A DNA stretch of 64,000 nucleotides from NCBI GenBank assembly GCA_021030915.1, contig JAGEMR010000048.1, forward strand, positions 62,001-126,000, given 5' to 3'. Shown here one piece after another: positions 33,430 through 45,270 of this stretch (positions are counted from its first letter, which is position 1; each line of letters starts with the position of its first letter). The stretch is from Astrothelium macrocarpum (Eukaryota; Ascomycota; Dothideomycetes; Trypetheliales; Trypetheliaceae). The notes beneath the pieces are model-generated. The model saw nothing but the letters and a program-made list of their open reading frames with translations, made no database searches and was not told the DNA's origin. Made by a program: the position numbers and the translations under genes.

Positions 33430-36272
33430 ATGGCAAATGCATCACGATCTGTGAGTCGGCGCACAACACCTCAAGTGGCCTCGACTTCTCGAAGAACGCG
33501 AAGTCAGAGCAGTGACCTGCCAAGTAATCCCCTAGTTCAAGCACCCTCGCATAGAACTAAAAGAGTGCCCCGCTCGACAAGCACTGAATATGAGCGTGAG
33601 CGACCTCGTGGCCGAAATGGCAATGTGCTTAACAGAAACAGAGGTTCGTCCAACCCTAACCCTAACCCTAAATTCAATCTACGTCTCTTTTGGCACCATT
33701 CATCTCTGCACATCTTGATCAACCTTTCTTGCGTAATGACGAGACGGGTCTCTCAAACAACTGAAGAGATATGTCAAAATGCAAATTGGCTGATTTAAAT
33801 CCTATTTCAAAGGCCTGAGCACTGTAGTTGAGGATGGACCGGATCAATTTGGCTCAAGACAACATGCAGCACAACTCGTGGGATCGAATAGGACTCCCAA
33901 GGCCACGCGTAGAAAGGACTTTGCTCCAGTATCGCCAGGAGCCGTATCTGCATATTCTGGTACGACAGCCTTGTCGCAGACTGCAGAAGATGCCACAGGT
34001 TTAAATCCTGACGATGCCGTTGAGTCATTGGTCTATCTTGGGGACGAGGCTACAAAAGTTTTGAAGACGATTATCACTTCACCAGAAACTTCAAGCGATG
34101 AGCAGCTCAAAACCCTTCAAAATCTCAGTAAGCCGGGCACAGCAAGTGGCAAGGCGCTACGCCGCGTTCTTCACCAGCTAAGGTCTTTCCTCGAGGATCC
34201 TTTCCACTCGGACAACAATTCATATGTCAATCATAAAGCAGTAATCCGATCGATTTTCGAGGACGAGTTCGATACATTCCCTCTTGAATCTAGACCTGAC
34301 GATATTTTGTTCAAAGCAAACTTGGCCATATTTGCTGCGGACACCTTACTTGCGGACCAAGATAGCAGCAAGACCTCTGAGAAACTTCAGTCACTAGATC
34401 TAGAATTTCCGAAACTGTTCTTGTCCTCTTTCCAAAGTCCAAAGTCAAGCTCTTCGACGACTGAACCAGGCAGCAGCACTCTGATGGACGACACGTTTAC
34501 GCTTGCTCTTGAGATTCGGACGCAGAATGCTATAATGTTGCTTAAAAACCAACAGTATCAACCATCCTTTGATCCGGATGATATACTAGTCCAAATTTTC
34601 CTGCTACAGAGCCATGGCTCAATTCTTAGCAACAGTGATAGCCTAAACCAGGCGTTTTTAAGAGGATGGCAAATTGACGGACTCGGTGATGCAGATGATC
34701 TCCTACCACGCAGGTTTCAATCAACAGTCATTGATCGCATATTAGAGATCCGACGATTCTTTCCGACAAATGCCACAGATATGGTGGACTTCAACGGCTT
34801 GGCAAAAGGTTACCCTTGGGAAGATTTTCTTCTAATTGCAGCAGAATGGATTGGGCATCGTATCCAAGAAATCGATGATCGTATTGTCCAGATTGGTGGC
34901 GAGAGTAGAATTGTGGAGCACATCAAAGCAGAAAGGGTGCAAATGGCTGCAACCAATAACGGGAATGGCTCTATTTCCCATGCAGAAGCAGAGCGAAGAA
35001 GTACGAACGCTGCAACACAGCCATTGCCCAAACGACCAAGGTTTGCAGTGGGCGTTGTACCCGCGAGCACTGACGTACTACGAGACAGTAGAAGAGTCAC
35101 AAGCTCCAAAAAGTAAGGCGATGGGTACCTGAGAACCTTTTTCGAAAACTAACGGGGTATGTACAGATTCAGGGGCATTACAACGGCATTTAGCAAACAA
35201 AATAGCAAACGCAGATCCTTGGAAAGTACACGGGCGGATCAAGCTCTAGCCACAAAGGGATTATTTGTGGAAGCTGAAGCACCAACCCCTCGGGTTTTTG
35301 AAGACGAAGCGCAACAGCCGGAGAGCGATGTCGAAGAACAAGGGTCGATTGCTTCTGAGCATCCACGGGGGCAGACGTCAAAAGAATCAGCCATTCGTTT
35401 CCATCAGAGTCAAGCTAATCAGGACGAAGAAAATATGGTTCAGGGCCAGAATGCAAGCGTAGATGGCAGAAAAGGACAGACACGACGAAGATTCATTGAC
35501 CCGCAACCAAATGCCGTGAGAATTGGATTCGATGATTCACAGGCGCCGCAACCAGTCATCATTAGTAGCGGTAGCAATGGCAAGAGGCGGCGCCCAAATG
35601 AGGAAGACGAGGACGAGGACAGTCTCGATCCAACACAAGATGAGGGATTCCAGACGGATTCGCGAGTACACGATCTCAGTAGAAGACAAGCGCTCCCTCC
35701 AAGTCACCGCCGTCCTCCTCGTACTTCCCCACCGCCAAAGCGACAGCGTTCAACTCGACCAAGTAGAAATCAAGCCCTTGAAGACGGCGATTACCATCCA
35801 GTCCCAGATAATGTGGAAGAAGAAGATGGCCAAGACCAACAAGCTCCTAGTGTCGTTTCGCAAGCACCAGCAACCTCGACTTACCGTGCAGCGACACAGC
35901 TCGCGAGGCAATTCACTGCCGCAGAACCCCGACCAATACAAAGGCGACGTCCATGGTCTCCGCAAGAGGAAAACCGTCTAATTGAGCTAGTAGGCGCGCT
36001 CGGTACAAGCTACGCTGAGATCAAGAGCATGGACATGGCAACAACCAAGACGCTCGAGGATCGTAGTCAGGTCGACCTCAAGGACAAGTGTCGCGTGATG
36101 AGATTTAATTACCACAAGTATGCTGGCTAATATTTGTTTTGCCGATAATCTCGAGAAAGGTGCTAATGATTCGATCCATAGGGCCCGACAAACTCTGCCA
36201 AGAAACTTCGATCGAGTTCCTCTAAAGAAGGCTCAGCAGCAATGGCTTGAAGATCGAGGTATTGAATATTAA
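33430..36272 (+). CDS. TRF/Tbf1/Taz1-type telomere-repeat-binding protein
   Basis: Exons 33430-33643, 33813-35112, 35167-36117 and 36182-36272 (introns 169, 54 and 64 nt); 851 residues. The N-terminus is basic and Ser-rich (RRTRSQSSD...RTKRVPRSTS). Residues of about 120-420 are helical and fit the TRF dimerisation domain: ALEIRTQNAIMLLKNQQYQPSFDPDDILVQIFLLQS, then YPWEDFLLIAAEWIGHRIQEIDD. A long disordered acidic/basic region follows, with NLS-like PKRQRSTRPSR. The C-terminus (about 760-835) is a Myb domain with WSPQEENRLIELVG and the telobox helix VDLKDKCR, the element that reads TTAGGG repeats in TRF1, Taz1 and Tbf1. I infer a role in telomere or subtelomere binding. Whether it is the Taz1 or the Tbf1 orthologue is undecided. 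The family call rests on the telobox and the TRF-like region together. Confidence 0.88.
33652..33671 (+). repeat. Telomeric repeat (CCCTAA)3 inside intron 1 of the TRF-like gene
   Basis: Within the 169-nt first intron the plus strand reads AACCCTAACCCTAACCCTAA, that is, three perfect telomeric units plus a partial one. I found no other run of two or more telomeric units elsewhere in the window. It starts eight bases after the donor GT. Confidence 0.95.
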
Positions 36273-37016
36273 TGACGTAAAGTACGGCCATATGAATAAA
36301 GGGTGCTTGGGGTAAAATGGCTGGCCTTGGCTATGGGGTCTTTTGGGTTTTCCAATTCCCAAGGTCCTTTAGCCTGTTGCGGATATGATGGGAAGCGCCT
36401 CGTTTCATGCATGCACCTCTTCTATATCGATACCCTTGCTGCAATTATAGTCAATACATTGTCCGGTCTTTGCCAGACGATTTTGGTTGTCTATTGTTTT
36501 CGGAATTAGAATCCACTTCATTATCACTGTCATATTGTGACAATAATTCCGTCACCATTGATGCTGATCAAGTGATATGAATAATCTCATGTGGTCAATA
36601 CAAACATCGCATATCAACACCTTGCAAGCGCCTCTTGTAAATACCTGGCCGATTGAACTACTTTGGTAAGGTATGATCGGGCCGTCCTGCTATCTTCGCT
36701 ACTGCTACCACCTACTCCGTACAGTCCGTCAACATTCCCCCATCAGTGCAAGCATGATAGAAGCTGCTTCGTACAATCAGGACTACATCTTTAGTCAACC
36801 GGCACAGAATGCGACGGTGAGATTCGGCGCTCAATCGGAAGGGCATCGGCTGTCCAGAAGCCCGTCGTAATATCCATCGATGAGGGCAGAGCGATCCGCA
36901 ATCAGCCAAAAAAGTCCATCATCCTGAGATGCCTTTTTAAGATTCAGCCGCGTTTCTATCGTGCCACCCCTGGGGAAAAAGCCACACACATACAGCGCCA
37001 GTTTTCACCGCCACAG
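36273..37016. other. Gap between the TRF-like gene and the pantothenate kinase gene
   Basis: 744 bp holding the 3' flank of the telomere-factor gene and the pantothenate kinase promoter. Only short frames with no similarity that I recognise. Confidence 0.45.
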
Positions 37017-38666
37017 ATGGCGTCGGCGGGGCCCGGAGCTTTGTCCCGCGGCCGGCTCAAGTCGGGTTCAGCAGATATACAAACTACCATTACCCATCCT
37101 GGTACCATCGAGATCAATGTTGAAGGCGCCTTCATTGTCGATGATGAGAGCCCTGTGCCAGAGCTCGAAGATGCGGAGGAATTTGAATATGTGCATGATA
37201 CAAACGACATTCGTCTACCAAACCATACAGCCGTGGTCAGCCATATCGCCGTGGATGTGAGGAACCCCAACGCCTTGAGAAATACAATTCTATACTCTCC
37301 CAATCGTCGATAAATCAGAGCTAATCATCCTGGAACTAGATTGGTGGATCTTTGGCCAAGCTAGTCTACTTTACTCGCGAACCCGCATCCAAAGAACTCG
37401 GTGGCCGACTAAATTTTGTCAAATTCGAGACTGACAAAATCGACGACTGCATCCAATTCATGCACAAGCTCCAGCTAAAGCATCAGCATCTCAACGGTTC
37501 CACACCATCCCAGCTCCGCGTCATGGCAACCGGAGGCGGGGCATACAAGTACTACGACAAGATCAAAGAGTCCCTCGGCGTCGAAGTGCTCCGAGAAGAC
37601 GAAATGGAATGCCTCATCATCGGTACACCCCCACCACGCCATCCCCTTCAGACACAACTAACACCTCTCCGACCAGGCCTCGACTTCTTCATCACCGAAA
37701 TCCCCACCGAAGTCTTCACCTACTCCGACACCTCCCCCAGCACACCCATGCACTTCCACCCGCCCCACACCAACATCTACCCGTACCTGCTCGTGAACAT
37801 CGGGTCGGGGGTATCGATGGTGAAAGTGGCGGGCCCGCGCAGCTTCGCGCGCATCGGCGGCACGTCGCTGGGCGGCGGCACGCTGTGGGGCCTGCTGTCG
37901 CTGCTGACGGGCGCGCGCACCTTCGACGAGATGCTGGCGCTGGCGGAGCGGGGGGACAACGCCGCCGTCGACATGCTGGTCGGCGACATCTACGGCGCCG
38001 ACTACGGCAAGATCGGCCTGAAGAGCTCGACCATCGCGAGCAGCTTTGGCAAGGTGTTGCGGATGAAGCGGGAGGCGGAGCGGGCGGCCGAGGATGGGGG
38101 CGGGTTATTGGGGGGTGGGGTGAATGGGGTGGAAGGGGGGGATGCGGTCGATGGAGGGGTGGGTGGAGGAGGAGGGGTGGGCGATGGGAGGATCTTCAAG
38201 CCCGAGGATGTCAGTCGGAGCTTGCTGTATGCTGTCAGGTGAGAGAACGTCATTTCCGTTTCCCCCTCCCCCAAATCGCGGTCTTGTTTGTCGGCCGGGA
38301 GGGAAAGGGAGGGAGGAAGGAAGGAAGGGAAGGAAATGGCCGAAGGGATTTGGGATTGGGGGAGGGCTGCGCCATGCGAATCCATTGGGAAATTGCGTAA
38401 CTGACGTCAGCCGCAGCAACAACATCGGTCAGATTGCTTATTTGCAGTCCGAAAAGCACAAGCTCGAGCACATCTATTTCGGCGGGTCCTTCATTCGCGG
38501 TCATCGGCAGACTATCAATACTCTATCTTATGCGATCAATTTCTGGTCCCAGGGGGAGAAGCAAGCGTACTTTCTCCGGCATGAGGGTTATCTAGGTGCA
38601 GTCGGTGCATTTTTGAAACGGCAGCCTCGCAATTGGGGTCGGCGAAATTCTTTTGAAGAAATTTGA
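37017..38666 (+). CDS. Eukaryotic-type pantothenate kinase (CoA synthesis)
   Basis: Exons 37017-37256, 37340-37622, 37677-38238 and 38417-38666 (introns 83, 54 and 178 nt); 444 residues. The first join creates AVDIGGSLAKLVYF, the phosphate-binding motif of type II/eukaryotic pantothenate kinases. MATGGGAYKYYDKIKE, YPYLLVNIGSGVSMVKV and ARIGGTSLGGGTLWGLLSLLTG follow, as in yeast Cab1. Exon 4 gives NNIGQIAYLQSEKHKLEHIYFGGSFIRGH and the conserved C-terminal block. The enzyme phosphorylates pantothenate with ATP, the first and controlling step of CoA synthesis. Between LRMKREAERAAEDGG and FKPEDVSRSLLYAV lies a Gly-rich insertion of about 30 residues, encoded by G-runs, that the family normally lacks. 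Confidence 0.93.
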
Positions 38667-41600
38667 AAGCTGTGGGGAAGTTTTTCTTTTTCTTCAGCAC
38701 GTATCTGAAACATGGACAAATTGAAGAAGTTGATGTAGATTGGTAACTTTGGGTCTGCTGTGGGTATCCTAGGTTTCAATTTGAGACGATGGAAGTTCTG
38801 TAGAATTTTGCCGAGCACGTGGAAATTTAGCTAGAATTCCGACATCTTTTGAGAAAAATTCCTGGTCCTACTTTGTGTGTCGCCATCCATGGTTTTTTCT
38901 TTTTCACGGTGTGTTTTGGATTGAATGCGAGCGTTGATCAAATTGGACCCTGATGTGCTTGCTTAGGTTGGGGGTGGACCCTGTTGCAAAAGACAAAAAA
39001 AGCAACCGAGCCACCTTCCTCGTTTGTGATGACTTGATCTCGTCTTACTGATGTGTAATGTTGTCGGCGATTGAGTTTCGAGGATTGCGTTGAGGTCGCC
39101 GTAGGCGTGGAAGACTCTTTGGCCAAGCCGGATGCTCTTGAAGCTCGAATTCGCCGTCAAATGAAACTCGTGGTCTAGTACGCAGGGACTGATGTCGATC
39201 CAAAGGGTCCAAGGGGTCTTTGGACCCTGTAAATCGCTGATCTCCTGATCTCCGGGTGAGACATGCGCTTGGTATGCCCCTGAATGAGGCTCGGCGGGCA
39301 ATATTACTAAGTGCCCGCAGGAGAACAACACAACAAAAACAACATCTGTAAAACAAATACGCCGACATCTTGAACTGCGGAACCTAATCAGTTCTCGCTT
39401 TGAAGAATCGATTGATTGTGACAAGTCCAAGGCGCTCGACAATGAACATGCGTTTGCCCGTTCCGTTACGCCTAGATGTTCGAATCGAAGATGTCGGGAT
39501 GGCCGGTGACATGATGGACATTGCTCTGCCCTCCGACCGTCGTGATCATTTTGTTTCGGCACAGCGTCCGAACGGTTCCTGAGCCGAGACTGCGGATAGC
39601 TGCAGCTATGCAGCGATCTCGATCGCAAAATCCAGGATTACGGAAACCCTTCCAACGGAGCCTCAAAGATCTTGGCACTATAAAGAATCAGACTTCAACT
39701 TACCTAGGGTCAGGCCGTAGATGCTAGGCTTATTGACAGATCGTGTATTCTTCAATGTCGTTATCCTGGGTTTTGATGACGTTCAATTGTCTGTGTCTGG
39801 GTGAAAGCTGTCATATCGTCAGTAATTCTAGAGATGCTCATTAGTGTAGCCAATAGCAACAAATGACTTGGGTGCCGCGATGCAGCCGTTCCTACAATAT
39901 TGCCACGGAAAATGAACATCATGGTGAATTGTTCAAAATCTTCTGTGCCACCCGCAGATCTCACGGGGGCCCTCATATTAGGGGGAGGTTGGAGAGTTTC
40001 AATGATGTGTTCTTTCACTGCGAATATATTATATAAGTCCAAAACGATTGAAAAGGCGCTTCGTCAAAGCAGCAGTAGTTGAGGACCTGTCATTCCAAGC
40101 GACGAACAATTGTAACACTCCTTGTCTTGGTAAAGCAAACAGCTCTATCAACTACCAAGACGGATACGAATAGTTGGTGAAGAATCGGGCTCGGTAAGAT
40201 GACAATGGACTCGAGGGAATAGCAATGGGCCCGACGTTTGGTCTGGTAAGAGTCCAGATCTACAGGTTCATCATGCTACGTCATTGGCATACGGGCATGT
40301 CATGATCTGAGAGACATTCAGCTCGTGAGGCATTACATCGAGGGGCTTCGTCGGACGAGGCTCTCCTTGAGTGACGAGAGTGGCGCCATATTTGTGTCGT
40401 GTCGTCGAGGGCTCTTCCACGATAGCCTGTTGTCGGTACGTCATGTGGTGTAGATCCAGCGGCCCAGCGTGGCGAAGGAGTATGGGGATCGAGATGGTAG
40501 AAAGGTCAGGAAATCCAACTTTGAAGTTGCGTCATTATTGAGGCCGTTACAGTGACCGTATGTCCTGGGCGGATGAATACGTTGTTGACAGATGGGTATG
40601 ATAACACTGGCTGCGTACGACTCTGCTGTTGATGTTGTTCCTGTTGTTGCAAAGCATGAAACAGATGCGTCTTCCGCAGGGATTGTAATGCGCAACTGGA
40701 ATTAGAGCTTACCGAAGGCCGTTGCAGGACTATAGCATGTTAGATTCCGATCGCGAGATCTAGCAAGGAGCAAGGAATCAATTGGAAATGGACAAGGACT
40801 CCTACAGAAGTTGGAGACACGAAACCGGTTGAGAGTTGGTGAGGCATGCACAAGCGATAAGCAGTTGCCATGTTGCCACGGGTTCGAAAGTGTGGGACGG
40901 CGAGGCTCAAGGAACAATGTCAAATGTCAAACAAGCATGATCTGGTGAAGCGAGGCTCACTAGGCTCTCGGAGAATTCTAAGATGCGTTACCCTTTTCGG
41001 AAGCAACGACGACGAATGACCCGGACCGAACAAAAATAAAAATAGCCGTTCTTAGATTTGTATGAATGCACTGTATAGCCAGAGGACGGTTGAGGCTCAG
41101 GCTGGATGGCGGTATCAGCCGTGCGTGAGGGGACACGTGCAGATTGGGTGCCGTATGCGGACAACAAAGCAGCCTCGAAACACATGTGTCATTAGCGTGA
41201 GGTGAATAGATTTGAAACACATCGATCGAGATTCAACGCGGAGAAAACAGAGAGATCGAGATCGAGATTTGAATCAGACGGATTGCGTTGGGTAATATAT
41301 GAGAGAAGTGAGAAATCACCGTGTTCCAAATCCAGAGACCGAGACGTGGGTAGATGTTGCAGATCCGCCAACACGAAAAGATGCCAAAGCTCCAGCAATC
41401 CTACCTGGTCTTAGGCGTCAAGGCTTTTCAGCAAGGAAGTTTACGCAAGTAATGCGGGAGTGGAGAACGCCTCGTGCCGATGATGGGCAATGCATATCCG
41501 AATGACGAAATTGTTTTGATACACACAGAACATGATCAGAACAGTGTTTGGTGAAGGTAAGCAAAGATGATTGAAATGCAGATGGGACAATAAGGGCGAA

Positions 41601-42433
41601 AGCTATCTGGATTAGGAGAGCTAAGCCACGCTATCTATGCCTATAGTCAGATAACCGAGTAGCTTCACCACTAATGTTTTTACCGTCTTCTCAAGATGAA
41701 TTGATCGTTGAACCCGGGTAACGGCCTCTCTGGCTCGCTCGCTCTTTCTCAAACTCACGATGCTCCAATCCTAGCGGGAGAGCAACAAATTCCACGCGGC
41801 GAAGCACCAATGACAGGACGTAGATGTCGGCGTAGTGAGCGCGGTGGAGCTGCTCTCAAGTGGGGCCGGGTGTTCCTGCTTGAAGCTCGGGCAAGTCTAT
41901 TTCCAGGATTCGCAATGTGGAGAGGACAGAAGCAACTGAAGACGATCGGGTCATGGCATGTTTAGCGAAGCTGTGGAGATGGCAATTGGTGATTGCGGTC
42001 TTTGCAACAGCAAACGTGGAGGCTTAGAAGGCAGGGCGTTTGTGCGGCTCCGGTCAGACAAGGGAGCACCCGCGTGTTTCAAGGCGACAAGGGCCGCTTT
42101 CAGGGCAGGATCAGCGAGGTCACGGAAGAGAGCATGTGTTGGCGGAAGAGGAAGATCGGACGGGTTGGTGGTGAGCTTGATGTGAAACATCGGGGGGCAG
42201 CTTAAAAAAAGGATGCACAAGGGCGAAAGGAGGCTAGCGCCGGATAATGCTGAAGCCCTGTGCTGCGCCTGGGCCAGCGACGATGCATTTCCTTTGGTGC
42301 CTTCTCTCTCACCATCTCTCTCCGCTGCTCCCGGCTATTTAACCATCGCCACGTCTCCTTCCCCCCATCTCCTGCTCCACAGGCTTCATCCACACTCGCA
42401 ATAACAAACCTGCTTCGTTCTGATATTCACACC
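38667..42433. other. 3.8-kb gene-free stretch upstream of hacA
   Basis: Only short or antisense-overlapping frames, none with a recognisable domain; the longest, minus 38,963-39,628, has unlike-protein composition. The right part (about 42,200-42,433) is the hacA leader with two upstream ORFs, described separately. An untranslated RNA in the rest cannot be excluded or shown from sequence alone. Confidence 0.45.
42213..42404 (+). promoter_or_regulatory. Upstream ORF in the hacA leader (63 codons), with a nested second uORF at 42247-42342
   Basis: An ATG at 42213 opens 63 codons ending 29 bases before the hacA start. A second ATG at 42247 in another frame opens 31 codons and ends at 42342. In Aspergillus and Trichoderma hacA/hac1, ER stress shortens the 5' leader and removes a translation-limiting uORF; this arrangement is consistent with that. 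A TATTTAA at 42336-42342 could serve a downstream promoter for the short mRNA. Whether the transcript really includes 42213 is not known. Confidence 0.5.
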
Positions 42434-43674
42434 ATGGATGCCTCTGCTTTCCACGCCTCGACGCTGATCAGCCCAGCAGACTCGGGCTTGAGGTATGTGC
42501 TGCCTGCCCCTGGCTGAACACTCCGACGGCACACACAACATCTGCTCCCTGTGCCCGCCCATCTGCATCAACCCACATCCACCGTCCATCGCAGCTCACT
42601 CCGACAAGACCATCCTGCTAACATGCTCTCCAGCTACACCTATTCTCCCAACACCATCTCTCCGCAGGCCTTGGAGAGGCCCGATGGCCGCCAGGACGCC
42701 ACCAAGGCCGGTCCCAAAAAAAGAAAGTCATGGGGTCAAGTTCTCCCTGAGCCCAAGACGAACCTGCCTCCTCGCAAACGGGCCAAGACCGAGGACGAGA
42801 AAGAGCAGCGCCGCATCGAGCGGGTCAAGCGTAACCGTCTCGCCGCGCACAACTCACGTGAGCGTAAGCGAGCCGAGGTCGATCTGCTCACCAGCGAAAA
42901 GGAATGCCTCGAAGCTCAGCTCAAGTCCATGCAAGCCCGCATGCACGAAATGCATTCTCAACTTCTCCGCTACCAAAAGATGTACCCCCAACTTCCAAAC
43001 ACCGCCACTAGCATGTCCCCGCCACTGAAGGACGAAATGGACTTTGAGGGCGATAGTGCCTACAGCTCGTCTTCGACCAGCACCATCGACCCCAAGGAGG
43101 CCTCCTTCTCCAGCCCTTGCCCTACAGATATGAGCTCTCCTCAGACAACTCCCTCTGATGCTTATGCTCCCCCCATGATGGCCGAGTCAACGACGCTCAT
43201 GCCCGACTTGACACAACATTCTGCAGCAATGTTGTGCGACCTGCCGTGTCGGTCGGAATTGAGCCTCTCGTCGACGACGCCTGCCACCAAAGGCTGCCAC
43301 TCCGCTTCCACCAGCAGCAGCAGCAGCAACAGCAGCAGCACCCACTCCAGCCCATCCAGGATTTCAACGCCCTCGTCGTGGCTGGCGCCGATACTGGCAT
43401 GTCAGCTGCTCTCCCTCACGACTCTCATCACGACTACCTTCACGACTCTCAGTTCGACGACCTTCTCGATCTGAGCGGCCTCGAGCCGACTTCGAACGCG
43501 GTCAAGGACGCGCTCGCCCAGCAAGCGCCCCTGCACAGCCATTTTGAGGAACTCTTCCCGGGCATGGAATCCATCACGCCGCTCAGCTCTCTTGAGAAGC
43601 CTGGCGCGAGCTTCCCTTTCTTCACCGACGCCGGCTTTGGCGCGACCACTCGCGACGAGCCTGGCCTGGTCTAG
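42434..43674 (+). CDS. hacA: HacA/Hac1 bZIP transcription factor of the unfolded protein response (spliced form)
   Basis: Exons 42434-42492 and 42634 onward are joined across a normal 141-nt intron. The mature frame also needs removal of 20 nt at 43224-43243, giving 359 residues that end at 43674. Without that removal the frame stops at 43474 (299 residues). HacA hallmarks are KKRKSWGQVLPEPKTNLPPRKRAKTEDEKEQRRIERVKRNRLAAHNSRERKR (basic region about 76-100) and a leucine zipper to about 138. The spliced C-terminus is Gln/Asp-rich (DYLHDSQFDDLLDLSGLEP), as expected of an activation domain, and includes a poly-Gln run. By family knowledge the ER sensor Ire1 cuts the mRNA on ER stress, and HacA then induces chaperone and secretory genes. 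Confidence 0.95.
43224..43243 (+). promoter_or_regulatory. Unconventional 20-nt Ire1-type intron in hacA
   Basis: Two heptamers of the Ire1 loop type lie exactly 20 nt apart: CTGCAGC at 43221-43227 and CTGCCGT at 43241-43247, both fitting CNG^NNGN with cleavage after the first G. Removing 43224-43243 shifts the reading frame from the short 299-residue product to the 359-residue product. Twenty nucleotides is the known hacA intron length in filamentous fungi. The site lacks GT-AG ends. Confidence 0.92.
43312..43336 (+). repeat. CAG/CAA repeat coding for poly-Gln in spliced HacA
   Basis: A run of CAG with one CAA interruption reads as nine consecutive Gln in the spliced hacA frame. In the unspliced frame the same bases read as Ser/Asn. 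Confidence 0.8.
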
Positions 43675-44681
43675 GGAAGTGACCGACGCAGCTTTTCTTG
43701 GTGGTGCGGGCCACAGTGAGGATTCTCTGACCCAGGAAAAGCGACGAAAAAGGACGTTGCAGCGGGGTATGCAACTGGAATGATGATCAATCTCTAACTG
43801 ATGAAGGTCTCTGTCGATTTTGGGAGGGGCAGTCTGGGCTCGAAATACGGCTGACTAATGGAGTTATTGGGATGGAGTATATGGGAGGAAATATGGGATC
43901 TACTGAGAAAATTGGCGTTACGGAAATTGATACTGGACCCTTGGCGGTCTCAGCTTGACAAGGGTGGTCCAAGATGGGCTTTTCATGCCATCTCTCTCTC
44001 TCTCTCTCTCTCATTCTCATGTACCATCACTTTCCACGTGTGTTTTTAGAACTCTCTGTTTTTGACTTACCTGAAATGGAATGTTCTCCACAGCTTACAA
44101 AATCTGCCGTGCCAACCTCAAGTGCGAGCCGCAAACCGTTATGTTTCAAAATGCGCCCATCCTCCTCCCGTCCCTGGCTCGAAATCTGATTTAAGCCCGC
44201 GCTCCCGAGGAGCCGCTCACAACCCAGATTGCCAAATATACACCCACCTATAAGGCTGCAACAACAACACAAACGCACTGACCCAACCCAATCGTTCCTT
44301 TCCCCACCACCCACAACCCAGAGGTTCCTTGCATCCACCTGCCTCCCCAAGTGAGCCTCCCCCGAATCTTAGCTTCCTCTTTCCATCCTTCCACCTTCCT
44401 TCCACCATCAACACCCTTTTCCACCCCCAAACCTGCTGATCCTCGGCCCGCCAGCCCAGGGTCAGATGTGCAACCTTACCTTACCTTAGCCAGCGCGCAT
44501 CCCATCTGACGGGGGCCAGCGCCAGGGTACTCGTCTGCCACCCCCTCCCCGGGTAACAGATCGCGGCTACATTTGCCCTTGCCCATCTACTGCTGCGCCT
44601 TCTCGCGCATCTGACTGCTCCCCAATTACAGCTCTTCCCCCAAGAAAAGGGCCCGACATTCGCTTAACTGGCCCATTGCGG

Positions 44682-44710
44682 CGCTGCTGCTGCTGCTGCT
44701 GCTGCTGCTG
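44682..44710 (+). repeat. (GCT)n trinucleotide microsatellite
   Basis: Nine or more GCT units in a row in noncoding DNA downstream of hacA. Confidence 0.85.
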
Positions 44711-45247
44711 TGCCTCGGGTGCCCTGGCGCTTGCGTGCGTGCGTGCATTGCGCAATGGACGAGCAGATAACATGCCTTATCTCGCGTCAGCGTTGTCGTG
44801 CGAGACCCCGTGCCGATCGTTCGCATTGTCTGCACTGCTCGCCACCGCTACGGCAGCTACTACTGCCAGAGCCTCCAGGGTCTTGGCTCTTCCCGTGCCT
44901 ACCCCTCTTCTTCCCAGGCGCGCCATCGTGAAGGAGCTTGTTTTAGGATGTGTAGGTGGTAGCGGTAGTAGTGGCAGTAGCAGGCATTGAGGAGGGAGGG
45001 TGAGATGCGAGCCGGTCAGCCCTGGATTTTGGGAGAGCTGGGAACGGCCGGGGAGATCCCTATCGTCTTGTTCCTTGGTATGCAAAAGGATGCGGCGTTT
45101 CGTCGCTGTCAATGCCCAGAGAGCGAGCTGGCTAACTTCTGACAAAGTCGCGAGCTGTCCGTGGCATAGCTGTTGGCAAGGGGAGGTGGGGTTTCGCGGC
45201 GCGGGGCAATTCGTCGGCAGCCGTGGAGCTGGGGAGCCGCAATGGGA

Positions 45248-45270
45248 AGGAATTGGATTGGATTGGATTG
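45248..45270 (+). repeat. GGATT short tandem repeat
   Basis: Several successive ATTGG/GGATT units (GGAATTGGATTGGATTGG) in noncoding DNA. Confidence 0.75.

Noticed and set aside
38963..39628. Minus-strand 221-codon frame in the gap upstream of hacA
   Set aside because: It has no recognisable domain and several overlapping frames on both strands have similar length. There is no splice or start context supporting translation.
43224..43474. The 299-residue unspliced HacA as the functional protein
   Set aside because: It lacks the acidic C-terminal region, and the paired Ire1 loop motifs show that the active form needs the 20-nt removal. The unspliced product may still exist as an inactive form.
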